A model generated the notes under the pieces. It worked only from the letters and a program-made list of their open reading frames with translations, searched no databases and was not told where the DNA came from. Below, piece after piece: positions 1 to 13,805 of a stretch of 64,000 bases of DNA; the first letter of the stretch is position 1; each line of letters opens with the position of its first letter. This DNA is from Mesorhabditis belari (Eukaryota > Nematoda > Chromadorea > Rhabditida > Rhabditidae). The position numbers and the translations under genes were made by a program. The DNA is taken from the NCBI GenBank assembly GCA_958450365.1, contig CAUEEP010000731.1, forward strand, positions 248,001 to 312,000. Reading direction: 5' to 3'.

Positions 1-556
1 GGACTCATCTTCGATTTTTTTCCATTTCTTTTTACTTTTCTTGTGCCAATTGATGTAAGTAAGTTGTTATTAATGAGCTCAAAAATGGCAAATTACTGTA
101 AGTGAGAAACAGTATGATGCGAAAATGCTAGTGAAAGAGGCCCAGGAAGGTTTTTCAAAACGAATTTTTAAACTCCACGCTAAATGTAGATTGAATTTGG
201 TTTGACTTATCGTCAAAATAAAAAATACCAAGCAAAAATGCTGATTTTTATGCGATTTCGTCAAATTTGCGTTTAAATTTAATTTATCTTGGCAAATTTG
301 CATTTAAAATCTGTACAAATGCTCGTTCGCTCGACAAACTTTTCATTTCGATTCATCTTCTTGCAAGAACCTCTACAACTAAAAGTAAGTAATTTTATTC
401 GTTTTTGGTTCTTTCGAAATCTAACTAAAAGAATGGATAATTCTTAGAAAAAGGTTACCGTTTCAACTTAAAACGATAAATTTGCATTACTTTTGTTATC
501 ATTCACTTTTCAATCTTGTAAAAATGATCGATTTTGCCTTACTTTCACAACTTTAG
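1..556. other. Upstream flank of the acyltransferase gene; no gene seen
   Basis: AT-rich sequence with no open frame that looks coding. It ends at a 3' splice consensus (CTTTAG at 551-556) four bases before the acyltransferase start codon. That site is the likely spliced-leader acceptor, so the promoter is probably within or upstream of this stretch. Confidence 0.5.
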
Positions 557-560
557 ATCC

Positions 561-3067
561 ATGGGTGAACCGACGACAGTGTCGAGAGCGGACGGATGGA
601 GGCAACGAGTCAACGGATGGCTCTTCGGCTTCTTTGTTTTAACCTCGTCGTTGTTTGGTGGGTATTTTTATAGGTGAAGCATGTTTGACTTGAATTTGCT
701 TTGATGAATGAGCCAAACTAGCTAACTGCATATTAGCACTGCACTGCACAAGCACTGCATATTAGACTTGTTAGTTGTTAACACTTACTGCATAATTACC
801 AATTACACCACTTAAGCATCAGTGCCCTGAGAAGCTGTAAGACCATGGCTGTTCTGAAGGCAATTTTTCTGAGATTTCTCTGTTAGAAAATGCCTGGTAC
901 TCTTTTTAGGCTCTCATTAGTGGTAATCACAAAGGAATAATCTATTTTACATTTTCAGGCACTCTCTACTTTTTTCTTCCCTTCGTTCCACTCATGTTTC
1001 TCGCTCCGCGCATCTGGCGGCAATACATTGATCGTTTGAGCGGCTATTGGACCTACGTGACAGCGGTTGGTGGTTATATAGTTGATTTGGAGAAAATTCT
1101 CTTTGTTTAGGGGATGATTCGCTTGTTGTTCGGCGTGAAAACCCGGGTGATCGGGGACAAGATCGAGGCCGAAGAGATGGCGCTGTACATTATGAATCAT
1201 CGAACAAGGTAGCTGTTACTTTACATCTTCGGCAAATGTTTCTACTTTAGTTTGGACTGGCTTTTCTTTTGGAATGCCCTTTACCAACAAGATCCACGGC
1301 TCACAGATTCGCAGAAGGTCATCCTGAAGAGCAGCGAGAAGTATTTGCCGGGAGGCGGTGGGGTTTTTGCTGTGCTACTATAGACGAACAAGGATAGCTT
1401 GCTGAAAATCTATTAGACTTACTTAAACATTAAAGTGGGTGAAAACGAGCCTAATAGGACTAGATTAACGAGTTCGGTAGTTAAATTGTGATTTAAACTT
1501 TCTTAAAAAGTATTTTTGGCTATATAAGTTGCTTTTTTCTAGGCTGGGCAATGCAATGCAATAGCTTCATCTTTCTGGAGCGAAACTTCCAGAAGGACAA
1601 GATGAAAATTCGGCAACTCCTCGACTACTACACGGATATTGGCAACAGTTATCAGGTTTTACGAACTTGTTTTTGCTATTAAATTTATTTTTAGCTTCTA
1701 CTTTTCCCAGAAGGCACGGATCGATGCCCGAAAGGGGCGCTCAGAAATGAGCGATATGCGGCTAAAATGGTAACTAAAAAATTGTATTATTTATTCTTGC
1801 TTTAGGATCTAAAGCCTTATTCGTATGTGCTTCATCCGCGAACCAAGGGATTCGTCTACATTGTGCAGGAAATGAGAAGATGTGGGTGGAATTTCAAGAT
1901 CCCTGAGTTGTTCTTATTTTTAGCTGGAAAACTGAAGGCAATCTACGATATCACCGTTGGATACAAGGATAAAATCGTGCAGAAGGAGACGGATATCGTT
2001 TTCGAGGGGCTCGCCCCACAGGATGTACACTTTCAAGTGCGAGTTTTGCCCATTTACTAGTCAATCAAGCTGTATCATAACTTAGACAGCAAGAAATTTG
2101 AAACGTTTCTTTGTTTTAGATTATCCGAATACCCATTGAGCAATTGCCGGACGATGATCGACAATTGGTGGAATGGATTGAAAAGAGGTCTTTTGCTTTT
2201 TTCCGCTGTTGACTCTGATGTGACCTTTAATTATATAACGGTTGTTTTTTTACAGATGGGCCAACAAAGAAGAGAAGCTACGACAATTCTATGAGGCTCC
2301 CCGTGGAGAAACTTTTGAGAATACACCGCAAGGAGCAGAATATGAGGTTAATTTATCGTTAAAATTTGAGAACGGTCAGCTATGTAACTTTAAAACCTGT
2401 ATGATGCTTTTTTTTCCTAGCTAATTTCTATCGTTTAGTTGACGCCCGACGCGGAACGAATGAGCAGTTTGGGTATCATCGCTTGTGCTGGCGGGACCGT
2501 GTTGTGGATGCTCGGCTTGCTGCCGTTCTCGTCGATGTTCTCGTGGTTCTCGTGAGTTTTCAGTTCGAACCTCAAACCTGCATATGCTTGGCTATCGGCT
2601 TGTACTAGAATTGTGGCTTCTGCCATGTAAATTACTGCTACATAAGTATAGTACAGTAAGATAGTTTTAATTAAGATATTGCTCTACCTGGGCCATTAAA
2701 CAGTTTCATTTTCTTCGTTTCAGATTCTGTGGTGTCCTGTTCTACCTGATTGTGCCCGTTTTGTTTGGCGGTGTCGAATTTTTGGCCATTGAGGGGTGGG
2801 TTTTTGTTTCTACTTGCAAAGATAAAGTTCAGCTCCAAAATGGACTTGACTAAGGTTCTAAGAGTTGTCATGAGTTTCAGAATATTGAAGTATTGGAGAT
2901 TTTCTAGCTGTTTAGAGCTATGGCGTTATACTTTTAAAGAGCAGGACGGTAAATCTTGAGTAGTTGACTATAAGCAAACTATAGTAAACTTAAAAATTGG
3001 GATTTCATTTTCGTGTTTTAGACTCCGTTTCTCGAAAGGGTGGACTAAGCAAAAGCGAGCCGACTAG
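561..3067 (+). CDS. Lysophospholipid acyltransferase, LCLAT1 / ACL-8/9/10-like (13 exons, 391 aa)
   Basis: Membrane acyltransferase that adds an acyl chain to a lysophospholipid; relatives remodel lysocardiolipin or lysophosphatidylinositol in ER-type membranes. Exons: 561-657, 959-1065, 1111-1208, 1251-1357, 1543-1655, 1695-1769, 1806-1881, 1924-2036, 2120-2187, 2256-2346, 2439-2551, 2724-2795, 3022-3067; all junctions keep frame. Visible motifs are the NHRTSLD catalytic H(X)4D block (H98, D103), shared by exons 3 and 4, and FPEGTDR (about residues 178-184). There is a hydrophobic N-terminal segment (about residues 20-50) and two C-terminal hydrophobic segments in exons 11 and 12. The 391-aa length fits human LCLAT1 (376-414 aa). 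The start is the first ATG after a TTTAG acceptor (555-556), consistent with trans-splicing. The closest member within ACL-8/9/10 cannot be decided by eye. Confidence 0.9.
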
Positions 3068-3140
3068 CAAATTCGTTTGCGAAAAATCTTGACAAAATTG
3101 CCTCCTCGAATCGTTTTTGTGTCGTTGCCCGTTTTACAAA

Positions 3141-3222
3141 TTTTTGTGATTTCTACCATTTTTTTTCTCCTAGTCATTGTGTGCCTACACAATGGAGAAA
3201 AAAATGGTAGAAATCACAAAAT
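3141..3222. repeat. Near-perfect inverted repeat (hairpin)
   Basis: The left arm (about 3142-3181, containing TGATTTCTACCAT) is matched in reverse complement by the right arm (about 3188-3222, containing ATGGTAGAAATCA). The loop is about 6 bases and there is a 4-base bulge. It lies about 75 bases after the acyltransferase stop codon. It could be a small fold-back element or a structured 3' end; no protein-coding explanation. Confidence 0.7.
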
Positions 3223-4178
3223 TCTTTTCTCTCTTTCACATCAAAATTCTCATCACTTTTCCCTCGTTTTGTGATGAGATTTACCTGTACATACGCATGT
3301 GTTTAACCCCGGAATTGTTTGTATCTCTGTTTTGACTTTTTTGCTTGAGTTCTTTTGTACTTGTACAAATTTGGTTGCTTTGTGAGTGACTTTATGGGAA
3401 TGATTGAGTGCAAACAAAAGGGTTTTCTGTGATATCTGGAGTAACGTCAGCTGTTGGCTTGGCTCAACTTTTTGAATCGTTGATTTGAACAAAGAATTTT
3501 AATCTAAGAACTTTTTCATCGGGACTTCATGCAATTTTTAAAACGGTAAGAAAGCAAAGTAAAGCCTAAATTTTTATGACTTTTGGTGGAACTTTGAAAT
3601 TCAAAATTGTCAAGCTAAACCTTGTCAGGCTTTTTTTAACTTCAAATTTGTATATATTTTGAAAAGTTTATTCATTTACAAAAACACCGCCACAAAAAGC
3701 TCGCTTGTCAAAGTAAAATGCAGACAAAAAAGAAGAAATGTGTTTTGCGGGAAATACAATAAAAATACCAAGTATAATGAAAAATGTTACATTTTGATCA
3801 CCTTGAAGCTTTTTTTTCACTAGATTCAATTCAATTTTATAGGGTAAAGATATCACAATGGATTGACATTTTATGCTGTGAAAGATTGAGGGGAAACGGG
3901 TAAACGCAAGCCATCTGGTGCCCTGATTCGGGGCACTAAATTGGCTGGTTTGTGTGAAATTTTTGCTTTTTTGGGAAAATTTTCGAATCGATAGAGGCAA
4001 GAAAGGGATTTTCGTAAAGGTACTGTAAATAGCCTAGCTTCAATGAAAGAAATGATTGAATAGCTTTCAAATTAACGTATTCGGGCTTTCAGTTCAACTC
4101 TTACAGTACCCTTCACCTAAATTTTTTTTGAACAGATTCTCAAATGCAAAGCGAAAAGAAAGTAGAAGAATTTGTGGA

Positions 4179-4336
4179 TGTACTTTGTGCTTAAAAATGT
4201 AACCACCCCCTTTCTGACACGCTCAATTCTTTCATTTTCCCCACACAGCAACGATTTGGTGTCAGGGGGAAATGGAAGAATTGAGTGCGTCAGAAAGGGG
4301 ATGTTTAGGGGATTCGGAGAGCATAAAGTGTACTTT
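4179..4336. mobile_element. Palindromic MITE, family 1 (full copy)
   Basis: Fold-back element with a central CAGCAACGATTTGGTGTCA core. The arms read from the ends inwards: TACTTT, then CTTTCTGACACGCTCAATTC and its reverse complement. It shares the core and arms with copies at 8369, 11687 and 50812. It has no coding capacity. Confidence 0.8.
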
Positions 4337-5420
4337 AGAACAGAAAAATGAAGAAAAAACGATCGCCGGTTTCTATCAGATACCCATTTTTGCTAGACAC
4401 AGAGAGGGAGAAGACTATATAACGGAGAAAAATTCGAATGCAATATGGAAGGATCCAAAGTTTTTGTTAACTAGACGATCAAAGCATTTGGAGTCGTATT
4501 AAGGAATCGTTCTCTCGTAATTTTGAAATAAATGAAGGATACACTAATCCAGTCTTTTGTCTTACTACAGTACCATTACAGTACCGGAATTAAAAGCATT
4601 CAGCTAATGTTGGTTTTATTTCGGTTTTCTTTGGTTTTATTTGAAGCTAAAGATTAGCGTTTCAAATTCGGCCACTTAAAACTTGAATCGACTCCTTTAA
4701 TCAAGCTCGAGGGTCACAGGCTTTGTTTGACTACAGTATATCGGGAAAAAAAAAAGATTAAGCTTTCGGTATACTGTGATGTGAAAAAGACTGTAGTATT
4801 ACCATATTTTTAAGGTCAAATTTCATAGCTCAAAGCATTTCTACATGCTTTCAAATTTGCTAGTTTCAAACTATTTAGGGTCATTTCAATTATCCTAATT
4901 TTAGACCCTCGATTTAACATTCAGAACATTTAAAACTTTGGACCTTCCCTAAAAGATTTCAATTATCTACAGTGATCAATTTTGCTAAATTCCAGTGCAA
5001 TACACGATCACAGACACTTGTGCAACAAGTTAAAAAAGATAAACATAAAAAATTTTAGTAAACGAATTTGTCAATAAATCGATGATGAGCTACGGTTTGG
5101 TAAAACGTAAAACAAATGCAAATTAAGAATTAAAATATACAATATTTGAAGATCCTCTGTGGGACTCGACAATCCACAAGATTTTACAAAAAAATCACAA
5201 CAAAATGAAGAAAATCGTGTTGGCAATTTTGGGAAACTTCATGTTTCAAAAAGTTTCAAATTTTGGAACATTTTGATCCCAAAATTGGCATACACGAGAT
5301 TATGCTGTTTTTCACAATTATGCACACTGTTTTTCTGAATTCCTTATCTCATTTAACCCCTCTGGAAGAAGGATCCCCAATTGGTGGGCAGACTTGGCAT
5401 GTAGCTGTAGATACGCTCTG

Positions 5421-5678
5421 TCAGTGGGGCTGATGATTGGGAATGAGCGGAATCGAGGGAATCTGAAGAACGGGTTGATGAGGGTGCTGATTGGAGTGGA
5501 GCCTGGAAATGGAAATGGGATAACGGAGTCCATTCAATTCTATTTTCTTTAGTATTCATGAAGTCGAATACTTTGAAACAACCAATTTTTCTCAACAAAC
5601 TTAATAAAACCAACCATTTTGTTGCTGATTTTGTGCGGATTGCGATCCCGCGAATCCTCAGCTCTCCATTGAGTGCTC
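5421..5678 (-). CDS. Alternative 3' end of the Rab11-FIP gene
   Basis: After EILEQRK the Rab11-binding exon has two plausible donors. Donor G|GTTTGT (after 5960) joins acceptor 5679 and stops at once (EHSMES, stop 5658). Donor G|GTTAAGT (after 5953) enters the same exon in another frame, reads through it, and can continue from a donor near 5616 to an acceptor near 5505, stopping at 5421. FIP proteins normally end just after this domain, which favours the short form. GTTAAGT is the better donor sequence. All three frames of 5353-5505 stay open for some distance, so frame alone does not decide. Confidence 0.35.
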
Positions 5679-8600
5679 CTGAAAGAAAGTTTATCAAATT
5701 TTGAATAGCAATTACCTATTCAAGTGATTTCATTTAATATTTTTACTGATTTAAGAAAATTTATTGAAATAAAAGCAGCTCGGCGGATTGGCGACTCATC
5801 AGATGAACAGAGGCCGTCTAGCTTGAAACTTTGATTCGATAAATTAAATGATAAGATTTCTTTCATAAAAAAGACATATTATAGTAAAAACACAAGGTTA
5901 AAGACATAAGGATGAATTATATGAATTATATTATATTTAGTGTCCACTTAACCACAAACCTTTCGTTGTTCGAGGATTTCGGGGTGTGTTTCGATGACTC
6001 GCATCAAAATCCCGTTGATGTAGACGCGGAGCTTTTGATTGCAAATCTCTTGCTCGCGTAGTGCGTTCACCAACTGTAAATTTGCTATTTGTCATTGAAA
6101 GCAAATAATTTGGATTCGAAAGTAAGGTTTTTGCTATAGACGTGCACGCTAGGCACGCTGCACGCAAATGATTGCCCCATACTTTGAAATTTGAGGTCAC
6201 CTAGTTTGAAACATGAATATTTTTGGTTCACCTAAGGTTTTTTTTTGGTTTTTTTGGTTTACTTTTGCTTTTTTAGCCTAGTCATTAAAGAAAATAGATC
6301 TTTAATTTGTAGCTCTCGCATCGAAATACATCAACTTTTTACTTATCAAAATATTCTGTTATTAAGCTTCGTATTGTAAAAGAGAAGTCACTAAGTTTGC
6401 GACATGCTTTTTTATATTTGGTTTTCGTAATGATTCTAAATAGAAAATTTGATTTCAGGTTCTAAATTACCTATTTAGATTAGATTAATACTATTTTGCT
6501 ATTATAGAGTTTTGGTTTTTGAAACAAGCCTCAGTTGTGTCTTTCCCATTCAACTCTTCAGCAAGCGAGACACCCATTCCATCTTCGAGCAAACTTCGGC
6601 CTCTTTCCACACTTTCTTGCAGCATTTGGGTCTAAAAAGTACTAGGCATTACAGTATCCCTAAAAGGTTTAAGTTTGGTTATAGATCATTTTTAAAACTC
6701 TGTTTTAAACCCTCGAACCTGTAACTCTTCATTGTTCTTTTTGAGCTCACGACACTCGGCTCGCAATCGAGCCACCTCGTCCTCCAAAGAAACCATCTGA
6801 AATTTATTTTGAAATATAGAAATGGGACAGTAAATTAGTGATTTCTCTAACAAATCGACGTTCAATACATTTAAACAATTTCTTTTATAATTGCACAAAA
6901 ACTTAGGACTTATCTAGTTCTACTTAGATTCAACGATCTTGTATCCATTTTTCTTTTCTGCGCTTTAACATTTTGGGGTTAAAGCTGCATTCAATGCACG
7001 TAAAAATTTGCGTTTAACTAATTGTCTTAACACTAGAGCTCAAGGTTGGCCCAAGAATTGTTCCTAGATCAAGTCAAGCTAAGGCTTGCAAATGTTAGCA
7101 TTAACTCAAATGGATTACTGTAAGTCTGCTGTAGATAGTTAAGTTGACCGGTGGAGTTAAGATCTTTCTTGTCGATTGGCACCTGTTCAGCGATACTTCC
7201 TTGTCTCGGCATCGACGCTCTCGATCTCAATTCCTCGGTTTGCCGACTCAACTCTTCGACCATTTCACTCGACGAATCGATCTCGTGTTGGGTCTCTTGT
7301 TGAAATCTGAATTATTGAATTTAGATAAATTCTATACAATAAATTCTATTACTAAAAGTAAATCAAAATCAATGAAAAGTATCTAAATAATGACTGCTTG
7401 AAAGGCATGTTTCAAAGTGTAAAAAAAAAAAAAAAACAATTTGAAACAATTCTTTAGCCCTGATCGACAACTTTCGACGATTTTAAAGCAATCAGAAGTA
7501 GAGTGTTCTTCTAATCCTTTTTCTAAAAGGATTAGAAGAACACATTTCCATTTCGAAGAAACGGTAATTTGTCTAAAATTCCATTTTAAACAAATTACCG
7601 TAATCCGCTCTCCTTTTTTCATTCGATTACCCCAATTTTGGTATCATTCGACAAGGCTCAGTCAATGACACCAAAATTGAGCTGATCGAATGAAAAATGG
7701 CGGATGAATCACGGTAGTTTGTCGAAAATTGGTGCCTTTTAGAAAACAGATTAGAGGAGAGGCGGACTCTAGTAATTATTGATTTTCAAACAAATGTTTC
7801 AAAGCGCTCGTTGCGTGGGGAAAAGTTGTAAGACTATGGGGCCTGGTCGTCTTTTATTTATCGTCGGTTCAATTGATTCTTTGCCTAAACCTTTCCATAT
7901 TTCGTCAAAATCTATGAAACCTCTTGTATTCTCTCTCCAATTTGATCCTTTCATTCTCCAAATCTTCAGCCAAAAGATTCGCCTCAGCCACTTCATCCTT
8001 CAGCTTTTCGTTGTTTTCTTTCAAATGGCGATTCTCGTCGGCGAACTTTTCGCGTTCCTTTTTCAGTTGGAGGAAATCTTTTTCTAGGACCTAAAAGATT
8101 CGATTTTGAATTTTTCAATTAGTGGCATTTGGGCTGATTTTTCCTTTAAATTAGCGTGAAATGTGAGAAGTATGACCATCGCTTGAGTTTGGTTGCCTGG
8201 GCCTTTTGCCTTGGCCTTTTGCCTTGGCCTTTTGCCTTGGCCTCCTTTTGATCATAACAAATTTAAAATCAATATTATTTTTTCTAACATAAGTAACCAT
8301 TCTTTTTAAACTTAGAAACTAAGTACTAAGTGGATTTTATTTTATTGTAAAAAATGAATTAACCAATTGATGCACTCAATTCTTCGATTTCCCCTTCACA
8401 GCAACGATTTGGTGTCACGTGGGGGAATCGAGGAATTGAGTGCGCCAGAAAGGGAGTGTCTATGGGATTTGGAGAGCAGAAAGTACGCGACAAAGAACAG
8501 TTCTCTCACCTGATATTTCAACTGTGCACTCTCGTTCTCCAATTGTTTTTCCCTCTCGAGTCTGCCCATGAGATCTTTCGTCCGGGCTCGTTCTTCATCC

Positions 8601-11600
8601 AGCTTTTCTTTGTATCTGAAGGTTTTGCGTCTTTTTAAAATGGAGTCTAAATTTGCATTGACTCCATTGATAGTTGAAGTGCCACTCGAGATTCCCACTT
8701 CAAAATAGTCTTGTCAACAAAGAAACATTCTATTTTCCATTCAAATCTTTTATCTCAATTCTATTCAGTCTTCTCGACTGAATACTTTTATGCTTCCAGG
8801 AGTTTTTACTTCACTTTGAGCCCTCTCGGAAAGTTCGTTTCAATTTTGAGAAAGTTTATCTATACCACCATAACGTAATGATCCCTTCTGTCAGTCTTAA
8901 GTGAAAAACTTTAAATTACTGGACGGTTTCTATTTTGATTTTGATATGTTTGAATTCGTGACGCGATTTATTGTCGCATACCTCTGCTCTGTCGCAATGA
9001 GATCTTCTTCGAGTGCATGATATCTCTCATTCAGCACCGCGTTCTCCAATTTCAATCGATTTCTCTCTTCATTCGTCAGCGAGTGATTTTCTTCCATTTC
9101 ATTCAGTCTTTTCGAGATCGTTGAGACCTAAAAAAGTTATAAGATTTAAAGCGTCAATTATAAAAGTTATTCTAGGGAAACTTTACGCTTTACAATCCAA
9201 GTCTTAAAATTTCAAGAAAAACATCTAAATCGAAAACGTCGAAAGCGAAATCGAAAACGTCGCAAAAAAATTGGTAGCATACCTGTGTTGTGATGTCGTC
9301 ACTATCGCTGAACGTTATCAGCTCGGGATCGCTGCCGAAAGAGCCAGAATCTGAAACATGAACGGGTTGATGGAGAAGAAAAATGAATGTTGAAAAGATT
9401 TTAGCTCATTTTCCAGAAAGTTGTGTTGCAATCTAGACAAAGCTTAATTTAAAAATAGCTCTCCAGGCATTAAAGCTCTCCAGGCATTTCGACAAAATGC
9501 AAATCAAAAAACTCAAGACCTTTAGCAAAGCCATAGGCAAAATTCATTGTATTTGAGGAAGTGAGTTCAAATATTTTTTTGATTCAAAACAAAAATCGTT
9601 TCCAAAAAGCTAGTTTCAACTTAGAAAACATTTTGGAAGGCAGAAATGCGCTAATGGGACTGTGTCGGAGGAAGGTAGTCTCAAAATTTCAAAATATTTA
9701 CGCAAGATCAAGGCAATGCAAGCAAATCAAGTTCAACGGTGGCTGAAAATGATCGATTATCTTATAGTTGTCATAAGCACGTTTTGTGTCTTCTTTGTGT
9801 AAAGAAATGAGAGGGAACAGGAAGAGATGAAAAGAGGAAAATTGCGATTTTCGAGAGTAAGAATTGGCATGGTTTTTCGTGTTGTGTTTCAACCTAGACA
9901 AGCCATAGTCTAAAAGTTTAACATTAGTAAAATATGGTATAACTTTTATGCCAAGAAATCCCAAAAAAAGGATTTCCTTTAAATTTTTCCATTCCTCCCA
10001 AATTCATGTTTCAACTTAGGGCAAGGTTATTCGAAAAATCCAGCATTAATAAAAGCAGCCTAAACAATTTCGACACCCTAATTTCGCATTAATTTCTCCC
10101 GAATTTCACAAAAAAAAACCATTTTAAGGTTTGTTTCAAAGTTTTCGGTGTTAAAATAGTTTCGCATCAATTGTTACCGTAGGTTCTTATGGTGCTAGCA
10201 ACACGAGCAAAATTTCGCAAAAAAAGGCAAAGTTGTCGGCATCAGAATGATTTTTTCAGCGATAGTTCTGAGTTTTTGGGTTATATAACAATATCAAAAG
10301 ATAGAAAAGGAAAGCTTTCACAAAAAAAAGGGAAAGTTTCAAATTTTCAGCAACAGAAAGCTTTTTTTCACATCAATTCTCCAAAAACCTTATACATTAC
10401 AAAAATACAAAACTTTCTAAAAACTCCTGCAGTAAACAAGTATTATAAAACAAAATAGTTTTCCCAATGAATGAATGAATGTTTCGAGGGAAACACATAA
10501 TCGAGTGAATGAGAAAAGAGAAGAGAAAAAAATGGGGATAAAGAGAGGAAAAAAAGAGAGGAGGAAAGGGATTTCATAAGGGGAAAAGAAAGGGGACTGG
10601 TTTCGTTCCTTCAGTTTTCCTTTCACCCTGTACATCACATTTCATTCGATTCTTGTATTTATTGAAAAGAAAGAAAAAGCAAAGATTGAGCTAGGGAAAT
10701 ATGTTTTTTTTTTCAAAGTAAAAATCTCGGGCACTCATTTTCGAGTCATTCAAATTTGTGTGCGAAAATTCTTCGCTTCAAAGAGCATTTTGATTGATTT
10801 TCGGCAAAAAATTTGAAGGAATTCAAAATTTTGCAAAAAGCTTTTTATATTTTTAAATGGTAGGAAGAAACTTATTATAGATTAAGCGTGGTTTTAAAAA
10901 CTTTAAATTCATCGTTTCAAGAATCATGTTTTCAGAGATAACAGAGTCAATTATCGCTAGGAAAAATCGAAGAATTCAAGTGCGCCAAAAAGCGGTTATT
11001 TATGGGATTCTGAGAGCATAAAGTACACTACTGGACAATGAAATATCATATTTGAAAAAAGATCGTCACTTTCGCGCGTCTGTAACTCCATTGTCTTTAC
11101 CGTATTTCTAAATACTAATATTACCATTGTGTAGTCCTTGAAAAGAGCTTTCAGAAAATGTATAACACTAATAATTTAAACTCAAAGATAAGGGAGTTAC
11201 AGACGCGCGAAAGTGACGATCGTTTTTCAAATATCATATTTCATTGTCCAGTACTGTACATTCTCAAAAATAGGTTTAATTACTGTCTTTAAAGCATCTT
11301 TCATGCTGATTTCTTTGAAACATCCAAATTTTCGGTGTTATACTTATGGGGTAAACAAGAGGTAACAAGAGAAATGTTTTACAAGCTATTTTAGCGATGA
11401 GACATTCATTTCCTTTGTGTTTTAAACCTAAAATCCAAAATTTAAGACACGCGTACAGTTTTTTTTTGTTCTAAAATGAGCTTCTAAAAGCAATTCACTA
11501 TTGCTTAAAGCACGTTACTTTGAGCGCCATTTGAAACGCTCAGTTTACGGTGTAATCTCATTTCGATTAATCTCCAAACTGAAATGAATGCTAGTTTGTT

Positions 11601-13605
11601 TGAAACTTTTTACTTTCCGTCCTTGTTCTGCTAGGTATTCATTAGTTCTTTGGTATTCATTATAAAAGTATTCATTTTTCTGTTCTAAAGTACACTTTGT
11701 GCTCTCCGAATCTCGTAAACATCCCCTTTCTGGCGTATGCAATTCTTCCATTTTCCTCTCACAGCAACGATTTGGTGTCACGAGGGAAAATGGAAGAATG
11801 GAGTGCGCCAGAAATGGGATTTATACGGAATTCGGAGAGTATAAAGTTTACGTAGTCAGCTTTAGATCAAAACTACTTTCTTAAGAATGAATGTTGCAAA
11901 GTCGAGCGCTATGATTTGGTAATCTACAGGACAATCGTTTGGTCCCACTAGAATCTTAAATAACATTTGATTATCTAAACTGAATCGAATAAACAATTTG
12001 CCAGATCAGAAGAAAAAGAAATAGAAAAAGAAAAAGCCGCAAAATTTTGCCGCATCACAAAATGAATCGATTTTTCGGACAGTTATATGAGAAAAGAAAG
12101 GGAAAAGAACAAAATGACAAAGGAAAACGACAGAAAAGACAAAAACGCTGAAAATAAATGGCTTTCGGCTTGTGCAATGGAAAAGGGGAACTTTTGAGAA
12201 GAAATGCTCAATACTTGGTGACAAAAATTGGACTTTATAAAATGTAAGAAAAATTTGTAAAAAAATGAACGAATTCTTAGACTATGAAGGATTATTACAC
12301 CCGTGGTGCTACTAGAGTCGAACATTTTGAAACAAACGATTTTACTTCTTTGCCACCGTGATTTTTACATTTATACCCCCATGCCAATTGACTAAATTAC
12401 TAATAGAATTTTTAAAAAAAGCAAAATAAATGAGTTTGAACGTTGTTTTTCAATTGGAAAACATTTTTGTTTCTAGAATTGAAAATAATTCTAGAATAGT
12501 TCTAGATCAATTCCTTCAAAAGGAGGAATTGATCTCTAAGTTCTCTAAGAAAAGATTAATAGACTTGCATTTACTAGCAAAGCCTGTCCATTCTATTACT
12601 AGAACGAAAACAAAGCTTGAAATGCCCTCAATTTGAAACGAATGGTTATTAAACATCAACTTCTTCAACCGAAGGGAAAAGCACGTTAAAACGCTCAGAA
12701 TTCGAGTTTACTCTGATCCATTTTGGGTATTTAATGCTAATTCTTATAGTAAACAAATTTAAGCTGATAAAATGTTTCTATTTGAAAGTTAACGTATCGA
12801 TAAATGAAGCTTTCCATGAATGAGAACTGATCGAAGTTTGCGTGATTTGATTAAATGAAGCACTATCCACCAAAGGGCGCTAAACTTAAAACAAGAGTGT
12901 GCAACAGTACAGAAATGGTTGATTGACGAGGCTGATTGATTTCTTAACAGAAGATGATTCCATTAAATGGTTACAGTTCAGAATCTGAATATCTATATCT
13001 AAAAAATACCTAAAATAACTGGTTTTTACCAATAAATCTATCGATAAGTGATTCCAGAAATGGATCAAGGGAAATAGTCGATAGATTCATTCAGAAAGGT
13101 GGGAAGACAAAAAGGGAAACAGGAAGAAGAATGGGAAAAGGTAAAGAGGAAAGGGAAGAAAGGAAAAGAGGTGAAGAGTGATCGACAAATAAATGAAGAG
13201 AATGAAAAGACTGACAGAAAAGTCTCTTTTGTCTTTTCTTTCTTTCCTTTTGTCTTCAGACTCATTTCTGAGTGTCACACAAAGGCAAATATCGGAATAT
13301 TGGAGAAATTTTGTTATTTAGCGAGTCTAGTTGAGTAAAATGAGCAAATGAGTGAAATTAAGTTCTTCAAATTAAAATGGAAACTTATGAAAATTCTAGT
13401 TAATCAATTGATTTTGACAGAGAAAGGCACGGCTTGGCAAAGTTGAAACTTTGGTTTTTAAACCATGTGTGATTTCTCTATTATTGATTTTGAGCACCAT
13501 GACCATTATTTAACAATATTTAAAAAATAAAAAAATTTTATTTGAAGGTTTTTTTTTTTTTTTTTTTTTTTTATTTAAAAAGGGGGGGTTTTTTTTTTTT
13601 TAAAA

Positions 13606-13649
<44 letters not shown>

Positions 13650-13697
13650 TGTTTTTTTTTTTTTTTTTTTAATTTTTAAATAATAAAAAAAAAATTA

Positions 13698-13735
<38 letters not shown>

Positions 13736-13770
13736 AATTTTATTTTTTTTTTTTATTTTGTATGGGTGGG

Positions 13771-13805
<35 letters not shown>

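Larger units (their letters stand above)
3068..5420. other. Intergenic region with a hairpin and a MITE
   Basis: Convergent intergenic DNA between the acyltransferase (+) and the Rab11-FIP gene (-). It holds a long hairpin (3141-3222), a palindromic MITE (4179-4336) and a short inverted repeat around ACAGTATATCG (about 4733-4780). No exon-like frame was found. Confidence 0.5.
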
